Shown here: piece by piece, positions 1 through 5,171 of the stretch | Numbering within the stretch: the stretch's first letter is position 1 | Layout of the letters: each line of letters starts with the position of its first letter | Assembly (NCBI GenBank): GCA_002501855.1 | Contig: DAOM01000044.1 | Location: 1,446 to 10,800 of the forward strand | Source: Candidatus Nitrosopolaris nunavutensis | GTDB lineage: Archaea > Thermoproteota > Nitrososphaeria > Nitrososphaerales > Nitrososphaeraceae | Reading direction: 5' to 3' | Length of the DNA: 9,355 nucleotides | The notes under the pieces: model-generated | Seen by the model: only the letters and a program-made list of their open reading frames with translations | Told to the model about the DNA's origin: nothing | Database searches by the model: none | Translations under genes and position numbers: made by a program

Positions 1-62
1 TAGGCCACAAGAATGGTGAGACCCAATTAAGCAAAACATCAGAACTTATCACTTATTAAAAA

Positions 63-70
63 TTAATATA
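63..70 (+). promoter_or_regulatory. TATA-like box of the 54-residue membrane protein gene
   Basis: The sequence TTAATATA is centred about 28 bases before the ATG at 95, in a very A/T-rich stretch. In archaea transcription starts about 25-27 bases after the centre of the box, so the mRNA would begin within a few bases of the ATG and be essentially leaderless. The promoter supports the reality of this very short gene. It is judged from spacing and composition only. Confidence 0.5.
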
Positions 71-94
71 CAACCACTTCAATATAAGTCTGAT

Positions 95-259
95 ATGGCA
101 GAGGCAGATATAGGAATATACATCGCCACCGCCGGTGCGCTCGCAATGACGATAGCAATACTATTTGCAGAACGTGCGTATAGGTATCGAAGACTAAAAG
201 AGAAGAAGCACGCAGGAACTATGGGGTTCGAATACGAATCGGCTGCAGGAACGGAATAA
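95..259 (+). CDS. small single-helix membrane protein, 54 residues, unrecognised
   Basis: The protein has a short acidic N-terminus (MAEAD), one hydrophobic helix at about residues 6-24, then a strongly basic stretch (RAYRYRRLKEKKH, about 27-39) and a polar, slightly acidic tail. The positive-inside rule places the C-terminus in the cytoplasm and the short N-terminus outside. The ATG at 95 is chosen because a TATA-like box sits about 28 bases upstream, implying a leaderless start. A T5 tract at 290-294 could end the transcript. I do not recognise the family. Such miniproteins are often small subunits of membrane complexes, and the window carries AMO genes, but no sequence link between them is visible. 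An open frame on the opposite strand covers the same bases and is judged a shadow, because it lacks a promoter and crosses this promoter. Confidence 0.6.
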   Translation: MAEADIGIYIATAGALAMTIAILFAERAYRYRRLKEKKHAGTMGFEYESAAGTE

Positions 260-327
260 GAATCCAAACAATATCAAAACCAATCCTCCTTTTTGATCCA
301 TTCAACCGGATCTGATGTAGTACGTAG

Positions 328-337
328 TTTTAATATT
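328..337 (+). promoter_or_regulatory. TATA-like box of the PH/GRAM-like gene
   Basis: TTTTAATATT is centred about 40 bases before the ATG at 373, predicting a leader of roughly 13 bases. This is less exact than the other promoters in the window. Confidence 0.35.
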
Positions 338-372
338 ATGATTTCAGAACTGGCAAATTCTTAGCCAAGGTT

Positions 373-864
373 ATGAGGGTAAATATAGATTTAGACGAAC
401 ATATCGTAGCAACCTTGCCAAAGATTTGGGGAAATGAACTTGGCTTTATAGGCTTTTTCAACAAAACTAAAGAAGGAATTCTGGCACTCACGAACAAGCA
501 AATTATATTCATCCCCGAGTGGGTATTTGTTACACCAAAAGAAAGAGAACAAAAATACTTTAGTGAGGACCAAGCCAAGGTGACCCGTATAGATGGTTAT
601 TCAGAAGCTCAACTCGATGAGGATATATCCAAACACTCAAAGAGTTTGCTAGTACCTTTGGAATCTGTTATTAGCATTGATAGTGTTACCCTACGTAAGG
701 TAAACTTCTTGAGGATAAAATTCAACGCCAAACATAAGACTCGGACCTATGACTTCGGGATAGCCAAAACTTTGACGAATTATCCTATAAGACAACCATT
801 ACAGTTCTATAGCTTGGATTGGGCTGCCTGGATAAAACTGATAAAGGCATATCTCCCAAATTAG
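373..864 (+). CDS. hypothetical protein with a possible PH/GRAM-like domain, 163 residues
   Basis: This is a soluble protein without a signal peptide or membrane segment. The segment GILALTNKQIIFIP (residues 35-48) has the look of the second and third strands of a GRAM or bacterial PH-like domain. A charged insertion follows (about 55-90), then two strands (LLVPLESVISIDSV, 92-105, and FLRIKFNA, 112-119), and a final helix with two tryptophans (WAAWIKLIKAYL, 150-161). That strand-strand-helix order is what suggests the fold. It is a resemblance by eye, not a match to a named family. The gene is monocistronic. It is followed by a palindromic terminator and a convergent gene only 23 bases away. 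The start has no Shine-Dalgarno sequence. Its function is unknown; PH-like domains usually bind lipids or proteins at membranes. Confidence 0.7.
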   Translation: MRVNIDLDEHIVATLPKIWGNELGFIGFFNKTKEGILALTNKQIIFIPEWVFVTPKEREQKYFSEDQAKVTRIDGYSEAQLDEDISKHSKSLLVPLESVISIDSVTLRKVNFLRIKFNAKHKTRTYDFGIAKTLTNYPIRQPLQFYSLDWAAWIKLIKAYLPN

Positions 865-866
865 TT

Positions 867-882
867 CATTGATCAATGTTTT
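867..882 (+). terminator. palindrome plus T-tract between convergent genes
   Basis: CATTGATCAATG (867-878) is a perfect 12-base palindrome followed directly by TTTT, three bases after the stop of the 373-864 gene. It fills most of the 23-base gap to the convergent gene. It probably terminates the + transcript. The palindrome could act in both directions, but no T-run follows it on the - strand. Confidence 0.5.
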
Positions 883-887
883 GCTCT

Positions 888-1367
888 TCAAAGAGGGCTT
901 TGATTCGGGCCATGTATTATACTCCTGGATCTCAGAACGATGCCGTCTTGTGGTTCTTCGAGCGGTTCCTTTAGGAACAACACTTCAGTAACTTTCTTCC
1001 GATAGTCGAATAATTCAAGTTCGTAGGAGTCTCTCTTGGGTCGATATAACGCGAGCTGCAAGTAGGCTGCCCCCTCATAGTCAGCTTTGAATGTCATGTA
1101 GTGTTGGGACACATTAAGGGCTTTCAAAAATACCCATGTATTTTCTAAAAAGTTGGAGTCTCCGTACAATATGAATTCATATGAATAATTTGTTTCCAAA
1201 AATCTCATCTTTATCCAGTCATCCGGCCACCACTTTATGACTTTGTGCCATGCGTTAAGGAGTGTTTTTCTGTTGTTGAAGATCAAAATCACTTTTGCGC
1301 GCACATGATAAAACTCGTATCCTACGCCCATGAAGGCATCGAACCACCTGATGCTTTTATCAGTCAC
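888..1367 (-). CDS. unrecognised Trp-rich protein, 159 residues, leaderless GTG start
   Basis: I do not recognise this protein. It is soluble by composition, with no signal peptide or membrane helix. It is rich in aromatic residues, including a Trp cluster (KVIKWWPDDWIKM) near residues 43-55, and alternates predicted strands with helices. The C-terminal 25 residues are polar and probably disordered. The GTG at 1367 is preferred over the internal ATG at codon 13 because a TATA-like box (ATATTTAA on the + strand, 1392-1399) is centred about 29 bases upstream, placing the transcription start at or next to the GTG. The gene converges on the 373-864 gene and diverges from the ribosomal operon at 1601, so it is a single-gene unit. 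Codon use looks like that of its neighbours, with no sign of transfer. Confidence 0.6.
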   Translation of the reverse strand: MTDKSIRWFDAFMGVGYEFYHVRAKVILIFNNRKTLLNAWHKVIKWWPDDWIKMRFLETNYSYEFILYGDSNFLENTWVFLKALNVSQHYMTFKADYEGAAYLQLALYRPKRDSYELELFDYRKKVTEVLFLKEPLEEPQDGIVLRSRSIIHGPNQSPL

Positions 1368-1391
1368 AAGTATTCTGAGTGCTTACTCGTC

Positions 1392-1399
1392 ATATTTAA
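1392..1399 (-). promoter_or_regulatory. TATA-like box for the 888-1367 gene
   Basis: Read on the - strand this is TTAAATAT. Its centre is about 29 bases from the GTG at 1367, which fits a leaderless transcript and decides the start of that gene. Confidence 0.5.
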
Positions 1400-1571
1400 T
1401 GATTAGACATAAGATTAGTTTTCAACAGCCATCAGATAAAGAGTTAGATATAACTGACAATATGATAATAATCATAGGCTACTTTAATGAACGTAGCTTC
1501 GAGTATTGTTCCAGATGAGGCGGCCCATATCTGCGTCGTAAAGAGCCGAGAGAGCCTGCCTAGAACATGAC

Positions 1572-1579
1572 TTATATTT
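1572..1579 (+). promoter_or_regulatory. TATA box of the eS1/RNase P operon
   Basis: TTATATTT is centred about 26 bases before the ATG at 1601. The predicted transcription start coincides with that ATG, so the operon's first mRNA codon would be leaderless. This rules out the upstream in-frame TTG at 1586. The rest of the divergent gap (1400-1570) shows no further gene or RNA that I can identify. Confidence 0.6.
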
Positions 1580-1600
1580 TGGTGTTTGAGTCTAGGTTTC

Positions 1601-2272
1601 ATGGTCAAAGGCGGTAAGAGAGGTGGACGAGTCCGAGACAAATGGAGAGACAAGCAATGGGTTGTAGTAAAATCACCCTCGGCATTTGGAGGCGGTTTTC
1701 TTAACTACATACCGATTACAGTCGCCGATCTTGCAAAAGGGCGCGTGATTGAAAACACTATGTTCGATATTTTAAAACAGGATCCCACACAACATCAGAC
1801 AAAAGTATTCGTGCAGATAGACAAAATCAATGAGGGGAGTGCAACGACGATTTTCAAAGGTCATGAATATGCAAAAGAATTCTTGAGGAGTTTGATTAGG
1901 CGCGGGAGTTCAATGATCACTCATGTGCACGACTATATGACGATGGATGGCTACACATTTAGAGTAGTATTGATTGCACTAAGTCAAAAACGACTTAATT
2001 CCTCCAAAAAACACGAGATTAGAATGATCGCTCATAAGGCGCTAGAAGATAAGATTCCGAAGCTCAGCATCGACCAGTTTGTTCAGGAGGCAACTATGGG
2101 TAAAATGGGTGCAGATCTCCTTGCTGCAGCGAAGATAATCGCGCCCTTGAGGCATATAGGCATTAAGAAGACAAAATTGATTTCAACCCCGGAATCTAGA
2201 GCCCTGCTGATGGCGAAACCAATTGAAAAAACACTCTCGTCCTCGACAGAAGAGGCTGATGATAAGATATAG
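1601..2272 (+). CDS. rps3ae: 30S ribosomal protein eS1 (S3Ae)
   Basis: This is a small-subunit ribosomal protein of the archaeal/eukaryotic eS1 family, 223 residues, a usual archaeal length. Family features are the basic N-terminus (KGGKRGGRVRDKW), the segment KQWVVVKSPSAFGG, the strand-rich core with TKVFVQIDKINEG, and the motif YTFRVVLIALSQKR. The acidic, Ser-rich end (TEEADDKI) is typical of a flexible tail. In the ribosome eS1 lies on the platform near the mRNA exit and helps bind the 3' end of 16S rRNA. The ATG at 1601 is chosen over an in-frame TTG at 1586 because the TATA box at 1572-1579 predicts a transcript starting at this ATG. It is the first gene of an operon with an RNA-binding protein and two RNase P subunits; the next gene starts 31 bases on. 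Confidence 0.95.
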   Translation: MVKGGKRGGRVRDKWRDKQWVVVKSPSAFGGGFLNYIPITVADLAKGRVIENTMFDILKQDPTQHQTKVFVQIDKINEGSATTIFKGHEYAKEFLRSLIRRGSSMITHVHDYMTMDGYTFRVVLIALSQKRLNSSKKHEIRMIAHKALEDKIPKLSIDQFVQEATMGKMGADLLAAAKIIAPLRHIGIKKTKLISTPESRALLMAKPIEKTLSSSTEEADDKI

Positions 2273-2303
2273 CTAAAACTCCTATTATCCATTCTTATCG
2301 GCT

Positions 2304-2735
2304 ATGATCAGTAATGAAAGTGGCAATTTTTCTGCTGCTGAGATCGGTATTATAGTTCATGCGACTGAAGAGAAAGATAAGATTTTGGAACATCTAAATA
2401 GCACACTTAGTGTTTCCCCTGATAGTTTTTCTATAGGATTTGCAGAAGGCCATTGGGGAAATAAAATTGTTCTGTTAACTTCCATTCTTGGCAAAAACGA
2501 GGCAAATTCTTTATACGTGAAAATTAAATCTTGTCTAACCGATACGGATGTCGCACTACTTTCAAATTTCTTTGATTTCTATGACGAGAAGGGAAATCTG
2601 TACTTAAGATTAGACAAACAAAGAGTCTGCATGGGGAAGGTTTCTCTCTCGGAGGGAGACTCGGTTAGGATCAAATTCAAATCCATATTGACGCATGAAC
2701 CTCGCAAATCAACGTTGAATAGAATGAGGACTTGA
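2304..2735 (+). CDS. DUF54/COG1325 RNA-binding protein (predicted exosome-associated)
   Basis: The 143-residue protein matches the archaeal COG1325 (DUF54) family by its motif order: HATEEKDKILEHL near the N-terminus (the ATE-D pattern), GHWGNKIVLLTSIL in the middle, and GNLYLRLDKQRVCMGKVSL near the C-terminus (the family's ylRldKQ..G.l signature). The family has been annotated as an RNA-binding exosome subunit on gene-neighbourhood grounds, and its biochemical role is unsettled. It lies 31 bases after eS1 and shares one base with the next gene (TGATG at 2733-2737), so it is translationally coupled to the RNase P subunit genes. The same order, DUF54 then rnp3 then rnp2, is widespread in archaea, usually followed by a proteasome subunit gene that is missing here. 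The start has no Shine-Dalgarno sequence. Confidence 0.85.
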   Translation: MISNESGNFSAAEIGIIVHATEEKDKILEHLNSTLSVSPDSFSIGFAEGHWGNKIVLLTSILGKNEANSLYVKIKSCLTDTDVALLSNFFDFYDEKGNLYLRLDKQRVCMGKVSLSEGDSVRIKFKSILTHEPRKSTLNRMRT

Positions 2736-3292
2736 TGTTAAGGAGAAGAGATCTCTGCGTCTACGATAATAATCTTGAGAAAATGCTTAGGACAGCTGAG
2801 ATTTTGGAAATAGATGAGATAGGTAGTGAGTATCATGGTAAATCTCATGAAAATGTGATCTATCGTTTGAACAGACCGCCATCCCTAATCACTAATTATC
2901 CATATCTTGTAGTTTCCGACAAGATTGGGGAACTTTCCTCGCCTTGGTTGGACATTTTTGTTGTTAGAGATTATTTCAGGGTGAAGTCTATTCTTAAAAA
3001 AAAAGTAAGAACACGAATTGGTTTGGAGATTTTCTTCGCTGACATACGCCAGGCAAACGGGTTCAGTGTCGGAAAATGGCTTGAACAGATTAGAGAACTG
3101 TACAAGCTTTGTAACTCGATAAATTGCCAATTAGTTCTTTCAAGTGGGGCAAGATGTCCAAGAGAAATGATATCTGGTCGCTGCTTTGATTCTTTACTAA
3201 AGCTTTGTAATATCAAACCAGAAAGATATTGGCGAGAACTTGAAGAATGGATCGAAATAAGACTAGGGAAAAAGTGTTACGTAGATGCTTAA
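2735..3292 (+). CDS. rnp3: RNase P protein component 3 (Rpp30 family)
   Basis: This is a protein subunit of archaeal RNase P, which together with Pop5 supports the catalytic RNA in 5' tRNA maturation. The protein has 185 residues, near the lower end for the family, and should form the Rpp30 TIM-barrel-like fold. Visible features are RRDLCVYDN at the start (in place of the usual DLHV strand), YPYLVVSDKIGE and LDIFVVRD (inner strands), GLEIFFADIR (near 95-104), and the signature QLVLSSGARCPREM (about 131-144), followed by a helix with NIKPERYW. The ATG at 2735 shares one base with the upstream stop, and a preceding TTG at 2732 is unlikely. The coding sequence holds a run of nine A's (2996-3004) that stays in frame as Lys-Lys-Lys, a useful contrast to the A10 run that breaks pcc1. 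The next gene overlaps by 8 bases. Confidence 0.88.
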   Translation: MLRRRDLCVYDNNLEKMLRTAEILEIDEIGSEYHGKSHENVIYRLNRPPSLITNYPYLVVSDKIGELSSPWLDIFVVRDYFRVKSILKKKVRTRIGLEIFFADIRQANGFSVGKWLEQIRELYKLCNSINCQLVLSSGARCPREMISGRCFDSLLKLCNIKPERYWRELEEWIEIRLGKKCYVDA

Positions 3293-3617
3293 TCGGCGTG
3301 ACAAACGTAGATATCTGGCTATTTGGAATGGCGACCACAGTTATGACCGGCGTAAAATAGTTGAGGCGATCAGTAAACGAAGTTCCGAGCTATTTGGTCA
3401 TATAGCAACGGAAAAAGCCAAAATAAGATTCATTGATATTGACGAAAAAGAAGTCATTGTCATAATAAGTTGTAAATTAGAGATGCTTGGAACCATGTTG
3501 TCGACTATTGTTTTAATGCAGCCGCCTATCGTTGTGTTACGTATTTCAGGTACGTTAAAGGCTTTACGGACACGAATCGAAAGAGATTCGGAAAAGATTT
3601 TTCGCGCTTTCCTATGA
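3285..3617 (+). CDS. rnp2: RNase P protein component 2 (Pop5/Rpp14 family)
   Basis: This is the partner of Rpp30 in archaeal RNase P; Pop5-Rpp30 is the heterodimer that activates the catalytic domain of the RNA. The 110-residue protein begins with the family hallmark KRRYLAIW (residues 7-14). It continues with a helix (RRKIVEAISKRSSELFG), a central strand pair (KIRFIDIDEKEVIVIISCK), a helix, and the conserved end VVLRISGTLKALRTRIERD, where the Ser/Thr-Gly-Thr-x-(K/R)-Ala-Leu segment is typical. Its ATG lies inside the end of rnp3 (8-base overlap), so the two subunits are translationally coupled, as suits a 1:1 complex. It is the last gene of the operon. A T5 tract at 3658-3662 may end the transcript. 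The psmA gene often found next in other archaea is absent. Confidence 0.88.
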   Translation: MLNRRDKRRYLAIWNGDHSYDRRKIVEAISKRSSELFGHIATEKAKIRFIDIDEKEVIVIISCKLEMLGTMLSTIVLMQPPIVVLRISGTLKALRTRIERDSEKIFRAFL

Positions 3618-3937
3618 TCAAAGTGTCGCAGAATAGATCTTCCCATCTAGTGTTACGTTTTTAGCAGGGCAAAAGTATCTCCTTATTGGGGATGAGGTAA
3701 TTGATCGCTGCTCCAAACCGAGTTAAAAACGATGAAGATCTCGCGACGAACCGACCCAAATATTGCTTAGGGTCACATCTAGACTAGACTTCACTAGTGA
3801 TAAACCCATTTAACGGGTTAAACAAAAAATAAAGACATCTTTGTAGACCACCACTAATATGTACCGAGTCTATTGTAAGGCAGTAGGTCTCTAAAGAGTA
3901 AAAAAACTACATAGAGAGGCGTGCGGAAGAGGGACGA

Positions 3938-4111
3938 ACGGAACTTGATTTGCCTGCGAGGAATTGTCCGGCCGTCCGGCGCATTTTATTTGCAGATGGA
4001 TACGCTTTCAACCTTGGGACAGCGAAATTTGCTAAGTTGCAGAACCTCTAGCTTCCCTAATCCTAAGAATTAGTTTAAGAAAGGCCTGCGGCGAGGACCA
4101 AGAAGTTCCGT
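3938..4111. ncRNA. candidate structured RNA, strand undecided
   Basis: The ends ACGGAACTT (3938-3946) and AAGTTCCGT (4103-4111) are perfectly complementary over 9 bases and would close a 174-base domain. Inside lie a two-part hairpin at about 4010-4040 (CAACCTT with AAGTTG, one bulged C, and inner AGCGA with TTGCT), a CTAAT/ATTAG hairpin at about 4058-4074, a direct repeat GTCCGGC (3966-3972, 3974-3980), and a repeated GCCTGCG/GAGGA element (3951-3961 and 4084-4097). The segment looks more G/C-rich than the DNA around it. On the - strand it would follow the palindromic TATA element at 4120-4129 (predicted start near 4098) and end at T-runs near 3900 or 3821-3835. That predicted start would cut off the closing helix, which weakens the model. 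It is not a recognised RNA family. Confidence 0.3.
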
Positions 4112-4119
4112 AAGAAAAT

Positions 4120-4129
4120 CCTATATAGG
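4120..4129. promoter_or_regulatory. palindromic TATA element CCTATATAGG
   Basis: This perfect 10-base palindrome contains a TATA core readable on both strands. On the - strand it predicts a start near 4098, within the candidate RNA. On the + strand it predicts a start near 4151, antisense to the end of the 4192-4539 gene. No coding frame follows on either side, so if it is a promoter it drives non-coding RNA. Confidence 0.3.
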
Positions 4130-4143
4130 TTCTAGAATGCGTT

Positions 4144-4187
4144 AAAAAATGAAATAAAAGAAGTTTGTGGGCACCAACTAGTTGTGC
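4144..4187 (-). terminator. hairpin plus T-rich tract after the two-helix membrane gene
   Basis: On the - strand, four bases after the stop at 4192, an imperfect hairpin (4171-4187: GCA/TGC and CAA/TTG stems around CTAG with one bulged base) is followed by a T-rich stretch ending in T6 (about 4145-4165). This is a good archaeal terminator for the membrane protein gene. Confidence 0.55.
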
Positions 4188-4191
4188 GATT

Positions 4192-4539
4192 TCACCAATG
4201 GTGTTTTTCGTCTGGAATCTGACCTATCTGTTCTCGTTCGAAGTACTTTTCCAGCTCCTGCGTCCATTTCTCTTTAGCAGCACCACCGCCAAGACCCTTT
4301 CTTCGCAGCCAAAACGCAATGACGCTTAACAAAAACACAGCGAACAGCATAGTGCCGAAGATGTAGATCGATACGTCGTAAAATAGTGGGTCGTATTGTG
4401 GTCCAATCTGCATAAGCAGTCCTTTAATTGCTGTGGTGATCATTGGTACAAGAATTAGAAGAGCGCTCATTATCATAATACAAAAAACGGCTTCTATGAT
4501 ATATACATTTTGGTTCTGGCTACTCACTACGGTCGACAT
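4192..4539 (-). CDS. two-helix membrane protein, candidate accessory AMO subunit
   Basis: The 115-residue protein has two transmembrane helices, about residues 13-34 (YIIEAVFCIMIMSALLILVP) and 55-78 (VSIYIFGTMLFAVFLLSVIAFW). They are joined by a short loop with IGPQYDPLFYD. The basic RRKGLGGG follows helix 2, then an amphipathic charged tail (KEKWTQELEKYFEREQ) ending in EKHHW. The positive-inside rule puts both ends in the cytoplasm. I start at the ATG at 4539 because GGAGGT lies 12 bases before it (somewhat long); an in-frame ATG at 4575 would add 12 residues. It lies downstream of a signal-peptide membrane gene on the same strand (146-base gap) and about 4.2 kb from amoB. Small conserved helical proteins AmoY and AmoZ, unique to ammonia-oxidising archaea, are known AMO subunits. 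Equating this protein with one of them is inference from topology and location; I could not compare sequences. Confidence 0.8.
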   Translation of the reverse strand: MSTVVSSQNQNVYIIEAVFCIMIMSALLILVPMITTAIKGLLMQIGPQYDPLFYDVSIYIFGTMLFAVFLLSVIAFWLRRKGLGGGAAKEKWTQELEKYFEREQIGQIPDEKHHW

Positions 4540-4658
4540 TAAAAATGGATGACCTCCGAGATTACGAATCGGCATGATCAGGCAACAGCTCCGAATTAAG
4601 AATTTGGATTAAACCAGCATTAAATCAGTTATCTGCTGCTTTGTGGCAGCTGCTCGCT

Positions 4659-4671
4659 AAAATAAAAAAAA
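4659..4671 (-). terminator. T-tract after the signal-peptide membrane gene
   Basis: On the - strand a run of eight T's (within CTTTTTTTTATTTT) lies about 15 bases after the stop of the 4686-5030 gene. T-runs alone terminate transcription in archaea, so this gene and the one at 4192-4539 may be separate or only partly coupled transcripts. A GCTGC/GCAGC hairpin (4635-4650) follows, in the leader of the downstream gene. Confidence 0.5.
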
Positions 4672-4685
4672 GATTTTTGGAGGAA

Positions 4686-5030
4686 TTAAGTCGTGGCCTC
4701 TTTTCTCGGGGTTCTGGCTCTAACGAAGAACATGCCTGCAACGCCGCCAAAGATTACAGTGATGATGATAATGAGGAGTAGCGTTGAATTAATTGTGGTC
4801 CCAAGCATGGGTGTTCCAGAGCCATATGCACCTGCTTGCGCAGCGTTTGAAACTTTCTCCCTTGCCAGCTTAAGCTGTTGTTCAATGCCGCCTCCGACGG
4901 ATAGGCCGCCCCCACCGCTGGTAGTTGCGCCACCATATTGTGCGTTCGCTATCTGAACTGTAGGTAGTGCAAATGCAGTGCCCATTAGAGTAACTAGTGC
5001 CACCATAGCCATCAAAATTGGCTTATTCAT
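4686..5030 (-). CDS. secreted/anchored Gly-rich membrane protein, candidate accessory AMO subunit
   Basis: The 114-residue precursor has a clear signal peptide: MNKP, a hydrophobic core, and an ALPTVQIANA|QYGG cleavage site near residue 30. The outer part has a Gly/Ser/Thr-rich linker (31-48) and a helix (GIEQQLKLAREKVSNAAQAG, 48-67). One C-terminal membrane helix (about 82-103, LLLIIIITVIFGGVAGMFFV) and a basic tail (RARTPRK) complete it. The mature protein would therefore present about 50 residues outside, held by one helix. The ATG at 5030 fits a TATA-like box centred about 30 bases upstream, so the mRNA is nearly leaderless. It diverges from rps15. Its style (thaumarchaeal surface protein, short, single helix) and its nearness to amoB make it a candidate for AmoY or AmoZ; which one, if either, cannot be told here. 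A + strand frame over the same bases is a shadow. Confidence 0.85.
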   Translation of the reverse strand: MNKPILMAMVALVTLMGTAFALPTVQIANAQYGGATTSGGGGLSVGGGIEQQLKLAREKVSNAAQAGAYGSGTPMLGTTINSTLLLIIIITVIFGGVAGMFFVRARTPRKEATT

Positions 5031-5056
5031 ATTGAAGTAAACTTTCTCGCGCGCGA

Positions 5057-5064
5057 TTATTTAA
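5057..5064 (-). promoter_or_regulatory. TATA box of the signal-peptide membrane gene
   Basis: On the - strand this is TTAAATAA preceded by the purine-rich AAAAAG (BRE-like). Its centre is about 30 bases from the ATG at 5030, giving a leader of only a few bases. The spacer to the start holds (CG)4 at 5048-5055. The box overlaps one arm of an 8-base inverted repeat (5061-5068 with 5111-5118). Confidence 0.55.
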
Positions 5065-5142
5065 CTTTTTGGTATCTTCTTGAGTTATCAAAGATGTATC
5101 CTCTAAAGTCAAAGTTAAGGACATCCTTCCCTAGTAACATTT

Positions 5143-5150
5143 AAGATATA
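5143..5150 (+). promoter_or_regulatory. TATA box of the rps15 operon
   Basis: AAGATATA, within TTTAAGATATA, is centred about 26 bases before the ATG at 5172. The predicted transcript begins exactly at the start codon, so it is leaderless. Confidence 0.6.
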
Positions 5151-5171
5151 CGTTCGATCTCCTCGTAGTAA

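Larger units (their letters stand above)
3618..4191. other. 574-base gene-free region with many inverted repeats
   Basis: No open frame of useful length is present on either strand. From left to right: a T5 tract (3658-3662), a weak terminator for the rnp operon; a GACCC/GGGTC hairpin (3753-3757 with 3770-3774); a perfect palindrome TCACTAGTGA (3791-3800); an AACCC/GGGTT hairpin (3803-3807 with 3815-3819); an A-rich stretch (3821-3835) that on the - strand is a T-tract; CTCTAAAGAG (3889-3898) followed by A7, again T-rich on the - strand; the paired segment 3938-4111, listed separately; a palindromic TATA element (4120-4129); and the terminator of the - strand membrane gene. I searched for tRNA T-arms, SRP helix 8, RNase P conserved regions and box C/D pairs and found no convincing match. 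Confidence 0.7.

Noticed and set aside
79..267. 62-residue frame on the - strand over the first small gene
   Set aside because: It has no promoter or Shine-Dalgarno sequence and crosses the + strand promoter. The + frame has a coherent membrane-protein design and a correctly spaced TATA box.
1330..1518. 62-residue + strand frame and an opposite 69-residue frame in the divergent promoter region
   Set aside because: Both cross promoters of flanking genes, lack their own signals and have unremarkable composition.
1400..1600. tRNA gene in the divergent gap before eS1
   Set aside because: No T-arm of the GGTTCRA type and no acceptor-stem pairing were found.
1586..1600. Upstream TTG start for eS1, adding five residues
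   Set aside because: The TATA box at 1572-1579 predicts transcription starting at about 1601, so the TTG would not be in the mRNA. The family N-terminus also begins at the ATG.
2996..3004. A9 run in rnp3 as a second frameshift
   Set aside because: The reading frame stays open through it as three lysines, and family motifs on both sides are in one frame.
2885..3216. Two overlapping - strand frames inside rnp3, and similar ones inside eS1, rnp2 and the RecJ-like gene
   Set aside because: Each lies wholly or mostly within a well-supported conserved gene and shows no family motif.
3680..3760. Box C/D small RNA, suggested by GATGAGG and GATGAAG
   Set aside because: Neither matches RTGATGA well, and no CTGA D box sits at a suitable distance.
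3920..3945. SRP RNA helix 8, suggested by GCGGAAGAGGGACGAAC
   Set aside because: A GGAA-like loop is present, but the flanking asymmetric loop (AGCAG) and the helix 6 motif are absent on both strands.
3938..4111. RNase P RNA, suggested by GAGGAATTGTCC and the nearby RNase P protein genes
   Set aside because: The motif differs from GAGGAAAGTCC. No ACAGAA...GGCTTA partner pairs with it to form P4, and the closed domain is shorter than typical RNase P RNAs.
4693..4956. 87-residue + strand frame with GGAGG upstream of a GTG start
   Set aside because: It is antisense to the signal-peptide membrane gene, whose signal peptide, Gly-rich linker and helix make biological sense. The Pro-rich + product is what a shadow of Gly-rich codons looks like.
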